A stretch of 64,000 nucleotides of DNA from Branchiostoma belcheri (Eukaryota > Chordata > Leptocardii > Amphioxiformes > Branchiostomatidae), in contig NW_017803943.1 of the NCBI RefSeq assembly GCF_001625305.1, positions 2,821,732 through 2,885,731 on the forward strand, read 5' to 3'. The number at the start of each line of letters is the position of its first letter. Position 1 is the stretch's first letter. The notes beneath the pieces are model-generated. The model was not told where the DNA came from, ran no database searches, and saw only the letters and a list, made by a program, of their open reading frames with translations. A program made the position numbers and the translations under genes. Positions 46,181-58,257 of this stretch are shown here, one piece after another.

Positions 46181-47509
46181 CTAAAACATTGTTTGGATGA
46201 CTAATTACCTCCGGGGAAGGAGATATCCTTCCGCGAGGAGGTTTTACTATTGTTCGAAACATTTCTGTCAGCAGCTGTTTCTCGCGATCGGCTGGACGGA
46301 TTGGTCTGTTGTTCGGTATACGTATTGCTATTGGGCTGCAGATGATGCAGAACGTTTTTGTTTAATTGCATATGTGTTTATGGGCGTCGAAATAAAAGGT
46401 TTTTAAGTGCTCCGGACACCCCCGCCATGCTGAAAATGGAATTTACCATGTTGTTAAGGAATGGGGAGGTTGCAGTTTTGGGTCTTAGCATTCAAAAGGG
46501 GTCAAACAGAGGGGTGTCTGGTTCCGATAAAAATTTTGGGTGACGGCGTAGCAATGACGGCGCGGGATGACGGCGGGGGTAATGGCGCGGGTGACGGTGC
46601 AGGCATGGTGGTAAGGAAATAACCATGGTGCAGGCTGTCAGACTGTGAGACACGTTAATCAACAGTCCATACCGAACCAACCGTCAGTAGCCATCAAACA
46701 CATACAAACATATTACGCAACTTCCATACTACACACAAACAAATAACCTAAACCAATAGAACACAAAAAACCCGGAGGTTTGAAATCTACGATTTCCCTT
46801 GTTGTACATACTAAAAATTCTATATATTTTTGTGATCAATTGTGTTTTGTGTGAATCCCATTGTTGTTAGTCACGTGTGTCATTTTGTGATGCACAAATT
46901 TGCCTATGGTGCAATTTCAGTGTGTATTAATGTTCGTACTTGCATGTACAATGTATCAATCAATGAAGACGTAAAAAAATCTAAATCATGTAAAATATAG
47001 GTTACCTGGAGTTTTTAGGCCCCCCAAAGAAGACAGAAAATGAAAGTATTTGGAAAGACAGATATTTTCTTTACGGTCCAGTTTATTGATTATGACATAA
47101 AATGATTTTAGTAGCATAAAAAACATGTTTAATGTAGAAAAATGAAATCTTAAAGGAAAAATCATTTGGTACATGTATTTTGAAAAATTAGGGAAAGCCT
47201 ATGAGCTGAGGGTTGTATATATAAGCATGGCAATGTCCTTACAAACCATAGTCTCTGTTCAGGGGACTTATACATCTGTGCATGTACATGTGAATTCGCA
47301 ATTGCCAAGTTTATGATAGTTTACGTGTAATATGTGAAACTTGTACAAACTGTCGGTGTGATTTTTGCCGTCCCATTTTGTGTTGCTTCCTCATTGCATT
47401 TATGATAGAAATGCTATATGCTAACTTGTGGAAACAATAAAATGTGGTTGAATATAATTGCCTACAAAGCATTGTGACATGCATTGTCTTTTTGTCTTCT
47501 TTATATGGT

Positions 47510-47640
47510 ATATTAAGGCCACAGCAAGTAAATTTTATGGATGGCATCATCAGCAGACTCCAAATCTAATGTGATAGGGCGAAAAAAAACAAGGTGGGCT
47601 AAAAAAACAAGATTCCTACATATTCAAATTTTTTCCAATT
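47510..47640. repeat. Possible Harbinger-related MITE fragment
   Basis: One end reads 'aaggccacagcaagtaaatt', similar in layout to the GGCCACACCAATTTAATTT termini. It is followed by a 'gggcgaaaaaaaacaagg' stretch like the pre-terminal 'tttcgccc' of copy 1. Only one end is visible, so this is weak. Confidence 0.3.
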
Positions 47641-48400
47641 CTTTATTTCCATACCAACATAACAGACATACAATATGGAATTATAATGTTGCCTGAATGG
47701 CATTGGTATTGGCATTTTACATTATAAACCTTGTTAAGCAAGGAATTATACCTGATATTGTGGTAGCCTGGCCTGCCAGGCACCCAGGTTTTTCCGTAAA
47801 CCCTGTTGTTACTTTTTCTTAATCCTCAGAAAATGCATGTGACTTGATGAAATAAAGATGTTGTTGATATACAGGCTTCAATGTACTATATACTGTATAT
47901 ATGTACTAAAATGCACCAATCCCTCGCTTGTCCATGGTTGTACTGTTGTGTCAAACAAAGCGTCTAGTAGTACAGTATTTCGGCCACAACTGCAATACTT
48001 AATACATGGAACTGATGGTGAGTTCAGCACCAAGGAGAGGTCCACACTGGCAATGTACATTAACAAATGGGGGGGGGCATCCACAAGTTTTGGGATATAA
48101 ACACTTGCTGTGGTAGAAGGTATCGTGATTGTTGGGTTTGGCACAGAAAACAAGTCTAAAATTAGGCAATGAGAATAATTACTTTTGATTGGTGGCGGAA
48201 TGGTGATTGTTAATTATCAAAAGCAATAATGATTAATCTCGTTGGCACCCCTATGCAATTATCACACATGGTACGGTCCATTCGACCAGCTGCAGGCAGC
48301 AAGCTAGTGTGACCACGTTTTCGTGCGGCGTGTTGTGCCTGAATTCTCTCCAACTTTTGGGGTAAATTTCCGGCTTTTTGTCCCCAAATTATCCGTCTAA
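47641..48400. other. Non-coding stretch, little recognised
   Basis: No supported gene is visible. A short TAGCCTGG-type palindrome lies near 47,766-47,790 ('tagcctggcctgccaggcac'). Confidence 0.4.
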
Positions 48401-48571
48401 AGTGTGCAGTATATCGTCTGGGCGTTTCCAGGTCGGATGTGTGCCGTTCTTTGGATGTTTGAGGGAGAAAAACTCCTATTTCCTGGCGCTGGCGGGCGGA
48501 GTTTGGAAACGAAAAATGGCGACTGCCACATGGCGGCGTGGTGCTAGCTGAAAAAGACTCGTTCGTGCGAG
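48400..48571 (+). promoter_or_regulatory. Candidate promoter and non-coding first exon of an unknown transcript
   Basis: The GC-rich patch ends in a consensus donor (gcgag|gtaagg, exon end 48,571). It contains two YY1-type ATGGCG motifs (48,516 and 48,530). Both ATGs start very short frames that stop within 12 codons, so any main reading frame must start in a later exon that I cannot identify. A 2.4-kb foldback element begins 115 bases downstream. Confidence 0.4.
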
Positions 48572-48685
48572 GTAAGGCAACAGCTCCTTGAAATTATGTA
48601 CATGTTTGTACTTCCAACAAACCCGTAGCAACAGACCACGTTATAATTCGTTATGTTATCCGTTATACTCCGTAGAAAGTCGCAT

Positions 48686-51074
48686 TCTCTTTTTAGCGAA
48701 CGCCCACGAAAGCCCAAAAATTGTCGCACGAATCTTAAAATTTTTTGTGTGGTCATGTCCAGAGTGTGCTCCCGGGTGTCCATGCCAAGTTTGAAGCGAA
48801 TCCATCGAGCCGAACTTAAATAAATCGAAATTTACTAGTTTTTTCTCTTCTTGGCGAACGCCCACTTTACTTCCGGGTTCGCTGCGAACGCCCACTACTC
48901 TTTGCAAAATTTCGGCCCTCGCGCAACGCCGGCAAAATCCACCACCACAAATATGTTCCTATATGCCTCCCCTGAATTTCTGACAAGTTTCCGTGCTTTA
49001 CGAGCTTTTAAAGTACCCATTTTTTGACAAAATATGCGCTGCGACGAGCTCGCCGCCTCGGCGTATACGTTTCACCTGGTCACATGACTTGCGGTCGGGG
49101 ACTGTTCGATAATTTCATGATCAGCGGGAGGGAGGACAGGAAGGGCAGAAAAGCGCAATCTACCGCACAAAAGGGGCAGAATTTCGTGTTTGTAACATCA
49201 AATATAAATGATTTCCTTTCTTACATAATTTTCACCTCGGTTCTAGTAGTGACACCGCCGGCGACAATTACCATGTTGTAAAATTGTTCTGCTGAACTAT
49301 AGACAGACGCAACGTTACAGTACGGAGGGGACCCTAAATATTTGTCGGCGCCGCTCGCCACGTTCGTTGTAAACCACGTCCGCGCTGATTGACCGCCCAT
49401 CAGTGAGCAACAAATGATCGAGGCGGAGAAGTTCGACCGGGCGGGGAATTTTAATGTGCTACCGTATTTAAAATTTGACACCGAACCCAAAACAACAACG
49501 AGACTGCTGAGACGCGAGCGAAAGAGTTTTCGAAAAATATCTCGTTTAGTAAACTACTGCTCATGTCACAAAATCAAAGGAATAAAAACTTTCCAGCATT
49601 GAATGCTTCTGGCCGCTGGCTTCCCACGTTGTGTTGTCAAGACGACGGCACGTCCTGATCAGACACAGCGGCGTCACGCCCACAGCAGCACGCGCACGGG
49701 CCCCACCCACCGGCGGGCAGCAAAAGATTTCAAAGACTTCGCCCAAAAAACCCTATCATTGTAAGGCCATGCCTTGTACATCTACCCATCATTTTAACGT
49801 AATACTGGCTGGTATAGTCCCGCTACAAAATAATTTTCTGCGGCATTTGTTTATATCTAAATAGATTTGTGATACGAAGTAAAAAGATTTGTGTCATTTG
49901 AACCTTTGTAACGGCATAACATTTGTTGAAGATTTCTGTGTTTAACTATAGCCGAAAGTGCATCAGAACTGACCATCAGTTGAAGCGCAACTGTCATGTT
50001 ATACTAGTAACGTTATTCACTACGTTACGACGACTTGCGGACCATTTTAAATCTTACCATCTTACCACTCATAAATCTATTTAATAGAATTGCGTTCATA
50101 CTTACGGGGGTATTTATTTTCGGCCGGGGTTCAACTGAGATCGGCGGCTGGCTGGCGACCATCCCGTCAGCATGACCGAACACCGCGACGTGAGTGACCT
50201 AGATTATCTTACCTTGCATCTTCTCGTTTTACCGCAAATTCGTGTCAATATCGACGATACACACATGAAATACGTTCATTTATTAAAGTTTAACTTTATT
50301 TCCACGCGTCACTATCATCCGACATTTTATGTACGAATCGATGTAGTGCAATTCTCCTTGCCGGTTTTCGCTATATTCGTCGGTAGTCGTTGGATTTGTC
50401 GGGGAAAACCTCAAATAAGGTAAGCACCCCGACTTTGGCGGCGGCCTGTGACACTTTTTGTATTCAGTTGAAAAGTTTTCAAAAGTGCGTACTTTATTCG
50501 GCGGTGTCACTACTAGAACCGAGGTGAAAATTATGTAAGAAAGGAAATCATTTATGTTTGATGTTACAAACACGAAATTCTGCCCCTTTTGTGCGGTAGA
50601 TTGCGTTTTTCTGCCCTTCCTGTCCTCCCTCCCGCTGATCATGAAATTATCGAACAGTCCCCGACCGCAAGTCATGTGACCAGGTGAAACGTATACGCCG
50701 AGGCGGCGAGCTCGTCGCAGCGCATATTTTGTCAAAAAATGGGTACTTTAAAAGCTCGTAAAGCACGGAAACTTGTCAGAAATTCAGGGGAGGCATATAG
50801 GAACATATTTGTGGTGGTGGATTTTGCCGGCGTTGCGCGAGGGCCGAAATTTTGCAAAGAGTAGTGGGCGTTCGCAGCGAACCCGGAAGTAAAGTGGGCG
50901 TTCGCCAAGAAGAGAAAAAAACTAGTAAATTTCGATTTATTTAAGTTCGGCTCGATGGATTCGCTTCAAACTTGGCATGGACACCCGGGAGCACACTCTG
51001 GACATGACCACACAAAAAATTTTAAGATTCGTGCGACAATTTTTGGGCTTTCGTGGGCGTTCGCTAAAAAGAGA
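48686..51074. mobile_element. 2.4-kb foldback element with arms of about 575 bp
   Basis: Left arm 48,686-49,262 and right arm 50,503-51,074 are near-identical inverted copies, enclosing about 1.24 kb of unique, partly GC-rich sequence. Ends read tctctttttagcgaacg and its complement. CCGTAGAAA lies just outside both ends, a possible 9-bp target duplication. Each arm carries the same open frame on opposite strands, a consequence of the symmetry. No transposase is recognised. The long arms plus a 9-bp duplication would fit a MULE-type foldback element, but that is tentative. The loop contains a promoter-like region and an ATG followed by a donor-like site (ATGACCGAAC near 50,172; gac|gtgagt near 50,190). 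Confidence 0.75.
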
Positions 51075-53224
51075 AACCCGTAGAAATTTGCGTTTTGTGG
51101 AACGATATGTCGCACACATTTTGTACTTGAGTATTTTTCCTGATAGGGAGGTTGTTTTCATGACTCGTGGTTTTGGGGAACACTGAATATATTTCTTCCA
51201 TGTTGAGTGGCATTGAAAAAAGCTAGGAGCAAATTTGTTTGCTAAAACAAACTCTGTTACAAACACATTTTTTGTTGAAAAATGTCCACAGTTTGGCCCA
51301 GTGAACACCTTTTGGAACGCACCGCACGTGTGCATAATTAAACCCTCTCAACGTTCCCGCCAAAAAGTCGCGTGAACAAGACTTCCCAAGGCTATAATTA
51401 ACTGGGTACATATATTATTTACTTTTGAGCACCGAAAATTAAATCTGTGCACAAGTGAAAATACATGCAGTTTAATTTCGGTTTTGTTGCTGATTTTTTT
51501 CCTTGCTTTTGAATCAGAGCAATAGAAATAGAGGTTGTCACATTCATTGATTCAATTTGGTACATGTATTTAACTGGATTTTATACTTATTGTTTTTATC
51601 TGTTATTGATATATAATTGTATGAAGCAGTCACTGTGGTTTCGCAGATTTGATTTTGAGGATGAACTATGCAATCTTGGTCCTTATTGTATAATTTATAG
51701 TATGTGTTAGTACTTTCTATTGTTTAATTGTATGCAACTGTGACGGCCATTTTTGTGGCTTACTAGTATGTATTTGTTATGTGACAGTGTAGTTTTAATA
51801 CTTTTAATACAATTCAATATACAAATCACTATAGAAACCTTTTTCCTCATGTAAGGAAGAATTAATAAGGTGTATTCACATGACGTCATCACCCTCCCCC
51901 CCAAATGTGCATTTGTCTTCGTCAAGAAGACTATGGAATCGGTCTGTTTTTTTTTTTTGTGGGAGACTGTGGATTTAGCGGCAGAACTCTTGAAGGCATA
52001 GTTCGATGTTCATAACTTTTGGCAAGCAGGTTACCGTTGTGGGGACCAAGTGTTTCAAGGCCTGCCAAGACGTTTCTAGATAAGTAGGAGGGTTTCGTTG
52101 ATGTTGACAAGTACAATGTGATAAGGAAAGCTTGATTTGAGTGCCACGGCTGAACAGTTGGTTGAGGTTTTTGTTGGACACAGATAGCCAGTGTCTTGTT
52201 TCTTAGGTCCCATTCCCACTAGGGTAATTAAACAAAATTGTCCAGATCCAGCCAAATTGATTCGCTAAATAATCTGATCCAAGCAAATCAATTCAGGACA
52301 CCTTTTACCCTAGTGAGGCCTTTTACCCTAGTGAGGCCATAGAAATCCATCACAGAACTAACGTTACAGGTGCCAATGAATTGTTGATCTATTTGTCGAA
52401 CTAACGTTTTCGTGAGGACTCGCTAGTTCCTTCGTATGCTGACTCAATAGTATGTACAAGATTATGTGCGCTTTACTGGTCCCAGACCAACATTCCACCA
52501 CGAGGCAAAACACATTGATTTTGAAGCAAAAAGTTTTGAAGGAAAAAAGTGCCAGTTGCATTGTGTGTATTCCTCATTTCTAAAGTTTGCAGTGTTGTTT
52601 TCAATTTTGTCAATTATGCTTAACATAGATACTGGGTGGTTCTTTTTGCACAAATTTATGCATAAATTTAGATGTTGGTAAACTAGAAACTGTAAATAGA
52701 CCAAACAAACTGCTGCTAGATTGGAGCTTTTAGAATCTTGGAAAATTGCCTTTTGTACATATTTTATAATAGTTGTAATATATTATTTTATAATAATTAT
52801 GGGCATTACCGGTAAGTACTAGATAGTGAATGTTTTGGCAACATGTTTTCCTTTGACAACATGTTTTCCTTTGACAATTGAATTTCTCTTGAGTAAAATC
52901 GGGTTTTGATGTTGGGACTAAAGTTGAATGTGGTTTATATAAAGTTGTATGTTGTGTGACATAATTTCTTGCTAGGCCAATTGCTGTTTTCTATACACTG
53001 ACTTGTGTTTCTCCCGTTTTCAAGATGGGGACCCGAAGCCTGGCCTGAGCGGAAGGAAGAACCAAACTTTTATGGACAGAGCTGTGTGAAAGAAGATGGG
53101 GAGGTGTGAGTATGGTTTCTTTATTAACACGAGACAACACTCCTGGAGTCCACATGCCTTCAGGTGCACACACTTACACTCGCATTTCTCTCCTTTGCCC
53201 TGTTCAGTCTGTATGCCTTTTTTC
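51075..53224. other. Non-coding stretch, nothing clear
   Basis: AT-rich sequence with a single E2F-like 'ttcccgccaaaaa' near 51,355 and a short duplication 'ttttaccctagtgaggcc' near 52,305-52,338. A possible small exon lies at about 53,026-53,100 (ATGGGGACCCGAAGC then a stop after eight codons), too weak to call. Confidence 0.4.
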
Positions 53225-53910
53225 CATGAAGAGCCCTTTAACTTTTTAACTTTAACCGGCAACGTAAATCCCACGTTAGGCGTCACTGAAAAATTCTTCG
53301 TATCGTGTCGTTGAAAATGCCAAATTGCCCCAAACTTGTCACTTAAACCTTTAACTTGAATCCCACGTTAAGCCTCACTGAAAAATTCTTAGTATCGTGT
53401 CGTTGAAAATGCCAAATTGCCCCAAACTTGTCATGTAAAGCTTTAACTTTAATCCCACGTTAGGCGTCACTGAAAGATTCTTCGTATCGTGTCGTTGAAA
53501 ATGCCAAATTGCCCCAAACTTGTCACGTAAACCTTTAACTTTAATCCCACGTTAGGCGTCACTGAAAAATTCTTCGTATCGTGTCGTTGAAAATGCCAAA
53601 TTACCCCAAAACTTGTCACTTAAACCTTTTAACTTTAATCCCACGTTAGGCGTCACTGAAAAATTCTTCGTATCGTGTCGTTGAAAATGCCAAATTGCCT
53701 GAAACTTGTCACTTAAACCTTTTAACTTTAATCCCACGTTAGGCGTCACTGAAAAATTCTTTGTATCGTGTCGTTGAAAATGCCAAATTGCCCAAAACTT
53801 GTCACGTAAACCTTTTAACTTTAATCCCACGTTAGGCGCCACTGAAAAATTCTTTGTATCGTGTCATTGAAAATGCCAAATTGCCCCAAAATTGTCACTT
53901 AAACCTTTTT
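53225..53910. repeat. 93-bp tandem array, seven copies
   Basis: The landmark 'cccacgttaggcgtcactg' recurs near 53,270, 53,362, 53,454, 53,547, 53,640, 53,733 and 53,826, giving a period of 92-93 bases. Identity between units is high. The minus-strand translation of part of the array is a 31-residue peptide repeat that stays open over three units. This follows from a period divisible by three and is not by itself evidence of a gene. Confidence 0.9.
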
Positions 53911-53966
53911 TACACACTTCTTTGGACAATTGTGGTTGATATGCTGCCAAAAAATCTGTTGATCAA

Positions 53967-54709
53967 TTTTCCCGCCAAAAAAACCTACCTAATTGGCACC
54001 CTCACCTGGTTAATTAATTGGATTAAGTTTTCCCGCCAAAAAACTTAGTATATACACCACTCTAACCTTGAACTTGTGCCCCCCTCCCCACTCTTTCTGC
54101 CCCCCCTCCCCACTCTTAGCTTCTTCCACAACTCACACAGTATGTTAGTTTCACTATTCCAACACTTTGGACTTCTTTTGGACATGTAACTTCTTCGAAC
54201 ACGTAGTCACCACACTTTGCTACCCAACACTCAGTTGATCGAGCACAGTTTTTCTGCCACAACAACTTTAGAATAATCTCTCCCTCTCCTGGTTGGTCAA
54301 TGCACTAAGTGTACTCCCCGTGGGATGTCTTTTCGGGAGACATTGATGCTTCGAAACATCAGTATACCAGTGCAATTGACTGACCAGGAGAGCGAAGGAT
54401 ATATTCTAAAGTTGTTGTGGCAGAAAAACTGTGCTCGATCAACTAAGTGTTGGGTAGCAAAGTGTGGTGACTACGTGTTCGAAGAAGTTACATGTCCAAA
54501 GAAGTCCAAAGTGTTGGAATAGTGAAACTAACATACTGTGTGAGTTGTGGAAGAAGCTAAGAGTGGGGAGGGGGGGCAGGAAAAGTGGGGAGGGGGGCAC
54601 AAGTTCAAGGTTAGAGTGCTCCATATACTAAGTTTTTTGGCGGGAAAAGTTAATCCAATTAATTAACCAGGTGAGGTTGCCAATTAGGTGGATTTTTTTG
54701 GCGGGAAAA
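53967..54709. mobile_element. 743-bp hairpin element with E2F-like sites
   Basis: Left arm 53,967-54,308 and right arm 54,368-54,709 are near-perfect inverted copies with a loop of about 59 bases. Each arm carries two TTTTCCCGCCAAAAA-type sites spaced 61 bases apart (cores at 53,971 and 54,032; complements at 54,639 and 54,700). One of each pair forms the extreme end of the element. No transposase frame is present. It lies some 55 bases after the 93-bp array. Confidence 0.8.
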
Positions 54710-54954
54710 GTGACTTAACAAGAAATCAGCAAAACAAAACTACACCCTATTTGCTCGAAAGTTCTTTCACACGGTTTCAGCTATTTCAAAACCTGCCAAA
54801 ATTTTCAAACTAATGCTGAAAACTATCTGCCTGAACTACCGTAACTTGAATGCGGGCTAGTACTTTTCAAGTAGAAAGTCTTTACATAAACATGTCAATT
54901 CAACCTCTCTAACAGTCTATCTACAGTATTTTACATGTGAAATGACTTAACGGG

Positions 54955-55564
54955 AGCGTCTTTTTAATGAATGACCATTCTTGGGCTGTCCTTATCGCAC
55001 GAATATGATTTTTTTGCTGTGGCCATGTACAGATTGTGCTCCCATTTATTAATCCGATGTTTTATAAATTGAAGTCAACAGTTTTAATTTGAAATTTGTC
55101 TTTTAAGCAAATGACCACTTAACGCCCTGCAAAATGTTGGCCCTAGCACATCTGGACAAAAATCCACCACCACAAATGATAAATTTACAGTTCAAACTGG
55201 TGTTTCCTGAATTCCTGCGAGGTTTCCGTGATGTACACAATGTTTTGCAAAAAAAAAAAAGTACTTTAAAAGCGTGTACAGCACAGACTTTTCGCAGGAA
55301 TTAAGGAGACACCAGTTTGAACTTCAAATTTATCATTTATGGTTTTGGATTTTTGCCCAGATGTGCAAGGACCAATATTTTAAAGGGCGTTAAGTGGTCA
55401 TTTGCTTAAAAGACGAAAAAGTAAAACTGTCAACTTCGATTTATAGAACGGAGTAATAAATGGGAGCACAACCTGGACATGACGAAAGCAAAAAAATTCA
55501 GATTCATGCAATAAGAACAGCACCAGAATGGTCATTTGTGCTCATTCACTAAAAAGATACACCT
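54955..55564. mobile_element. Small foldback element related to 48,686-51,074
   Basis: Inverted arms 54,955-55,235 and 55,262-55,564 surround a short A-rich loop (poly-A at 55,247-55,260). Arm landmarks in order, 'tcgcacgaat', 'tgtggccatgtac', 'attgtgctccc', 'aatccaccaccacaaat' and 'tttccgtg', match the arms of the 2.4-kb foldback with substitutions. This makes it a shorter, more diverged family member without the inner unique region. Confidence 0.7.
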
Positions 55565-55639
55565 CTAATTATCATGAAAGTTCATCTGTCGCCTTCATCA
55601 GGATAATTAATGACCGTGATCTCGCGAGAGTTACCGTTT

Positions 55640-56490
55640 ACAAACACGTGACACGTACACGAGACTTCACTAATACGTAACATAAGCAATTGATCAAAAG
55701 TGCCAGAGAGTTTATATCGTCCACCATGAAGGCTGAAGTGCTCTGATATATATGGCCTCCTTAATGCCTCTTAAAAAGTAGTCCTGTTCAGTGTCCAGTA
55801 TTCTAACTTCATACAGAGAGACGGTATGGCCTGGTGATTCGATGTGGATGTGTTAAAGGTACAGGATAAAGGATACAGAAAAACAACACATACAACAGGC
55901 TCTTAAGGACTGTGGTTACCCTAAATGGGCCATTAGACAAGTCGACTGCACCAAAGCCCACCCAACAAAACAACAGAAACCTGGGAACAAAACAGAATTC
56001 GAAGGACAAAGGCTGCATCACCCTCCCGTACATCAAGACCGTCTCAGAACCCCTACGCAGAATCTCCACAGCATCTCTACCTCCTTCAAACCCACCAACA
56101 CACTGAAACAGCTCCTCATGGCACCGAAGGACAAAACACCTAAAGAAGAGAAGTGTGGCGTAGTGTACTGCATTCCGTGTCAGGGAACCAGCGAAGAATC
56201 CTACATTGGCGAGACAGAACGCTCACTGAAGACCAGATTTCCTAAACACAAATCCCCAGCTCGCTGCCATCCACATTGAATCACCAGGCCATATCGTCTC
56301 TCTGAACAAAGTTAGAATACTGGACACTGAACAGGACTACTTTTTAAGAGGCATTAAGGAGGCCATATATATCAGAGCACTTCAGCCTTCATTAAATAGA
56401 GATGGTGGACGATATAAACTTCCTGGCACTTTTGATCAATTGCTTACGTCACGTATTAGTAAAGTCTCGTGAGAATAAGGTCACGTGTGT
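55640..56490 (+). pseudogene. Penelope-like retroelement remnant, broken, with inverted ends
   Basis: Plus-strand pieces recall the C-terminal part of a Penelope-like element: an A-L-K-D-C-G-Y-P-K-W segment near 55,898, an L-P-Y-I-K segment near 56,025, then a GIY-YIG-type nuclease segment (V-V-Y-C-I-P-C ... Y-I-G-E-T-E-R, about 56,158-56,230). A final I-K-E-A-I-Y-I-R-A-L stretch lies near 56,350. They lie in different frames, so several frameshifts have broken the gene. The segment 56,262-56,480 recurs inverted at about 55,645-55,850, upstream of the coding remnant. Penelope-like elements are known to carry LTR-like repeats in direct or inverted orientation. The reverse transcriptase core is missing. 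Confidence 0.75.
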
Positions 56491-58257
56491 GTTGGAATAA
56501 AGTTCAACGTTTTACAAAGACACACCTGTTTTAACTTAGAAAGTCAATTAAGAGTATATGATTATCGTATTAATATTTATCTTTTGCAGAGACCATCAGG
56601 ACCTTGAAAGAAATCCTGCCCCACTGTCAAGGACATAACACCTGCTGGACACTGGACATTTATCAACCTCTAACTGTAACTCTACAGTTTAGTTATACCA
56701 AGATTGATTTTAACCTACCTACACTATCTGTAACTTGACTGCATTAAAAGTAGAAAACAGTTTTAGAGTAATTATAATCCTTGCTAGTTAAGACATTTTT
56801 GTTTTGCTGATTTCTCCCTTTGAAACATCACACACGGCTTACCTGTAGTACATTTTACGTCTACAGAAAGAAAGCACAACAATTTGCCTTTTCCATTTTC
56901 TGTAAAGAAATAGGACATATTCCTAACAGTCATTATGTGACCAAAGTACTTTCCCAGAAATCCACTCATCATTAAAATATTATCATTATTTAAAAAGAAA
57001 AATTTGTGAAATGCCTATGATGTGTTTTTGGATATTTTCTTAACATAAATAATCCTGCTTGTTACTAGTATTTGATTTGTTACTTGACAACTAGAGACAA
57101 ATGTATAGAATTTTAGGTAAATCAGTCTACATTTGTATGTTTTTGTGTACCTCTTGCAGATTCATAATTGCAAGCAAATTGCAGTGGAAAAATATAGCAA
57201 AGCACTTAAAATCTCATGTTTATACAATCATGTAATATATTTTAGAGATTTAGAGCACTCCGGGTCAGTGGATATTATGATTCATCAAAGAACAACTTCT
57301 TATTCATTTGATTATGATCATCACAAAAATGTCTTTGTTTCTTCTAGTTTTAACCAAGTTTGACCGTATTTGAGTGCTTAAAACTGCACTATTGATCTTT
57401 GAATGTTTCATGTTTAATATTTGCTTTTAAATTAGTAATTGCTTGCTTCATCATCTGGGTTGTCATTTCTTCATACAAAGGATAATTTTTTTCTGAAAGG
57501 ACTTTAAAAAGGCAAAATCATAATACAGTTTTGTGATTGTTTTGAACTAATTATATTCTGGACTTTCCTTGAAAGTTACAAACCTTGCATTTCGTACCAT
57601 CCTTGTTCCAAATCTTAGTATTTTTGTATTTTTTTGTTATCTTGACTGTGCATTGAAAAATCAGAAAACTATTTTGTCAGATACTAACATATGCCAAATC
57701 TTGACTGGGCATGTTATCTTCACCAGTGAACATTGCAGCTAGAATTCATGATCATTATGAAATGTCTTCTCATGTTATCTTAGAGTATTTTCCATTTTGA
57801 ATGCTTATATTTGCCTAAAAATCGTTGCCTTATTGATTGTTTCCTATCATCATGTAGATTTTTTTTGTTTATGTGAATGACGATTTTCATTATTATAATA
57901 GAAACTGTTTTAAAAGGATGTATGTTGATCATATAATGAAGAAGATATCAGGGAAAACAATTTGATCACAAATGCTGTAGAAAATATGTCCCATTGCTAT
58001 ACAGAATAAAATAACAGACAATCATTAACAGTGCTCTCCTCAATAGGAAAATGTACTGTGTTCTCCGTCATATTTGCAATAAAATATTAGTCACAACCTT
58101 AAGCTAAGGTATTAGTTAGGAATGTAAACTCTTTCAATACCATGTACAAATGACAACAAATAGCAGGGAGGGCCTAGCTGAGTTTCAACAATGGCATTTA
58201 GAACAAAAATTAGAGGATCGCAAACATGCCCTTTCCCAACATCTTTCATTGTCATTT
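56491..58257. other. Non-coding stretch, possible exon at its start
   Basis: A good acceptor (cttttgcag ending 56,589) is followed by about 47 open codons to a stop near 56,738, matching no family I recognise. The rest is AT-rich with no structure I can name. Confidence 0.3.

Larger units (their letters stand above)
44509..47500 (+). other. Receptor 2 3' UTR and downstream flank
   Basis: No supported coding gene is present. AATAAA motifs at 46,391-46,396 and 47,436-47,441 are poly(A) signal candidates, the latter followed by a GT-rich stretch. It also contains an inverted-repeat element (45,577-45,686) and a tandem duplication (45,842-46,180). A GC-rich 'gacggcg' cluster lies at 46,540-46,610. 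Confidence 0.45.

Noticed and set aside
49024-50735. Identical-looking proteins on opposite strands at 49,024-49,281 (+) and 50,283-50,735 (-)
   Set aside because: They are the two arms of the foldback element read outward-in. I recognise no transposase motif, so I did not call them genes.
53225-53910. CRISPR array
   Set aside because: The units are contiguous 93-bp repeats without unique spacers, in a eukaryotic context.
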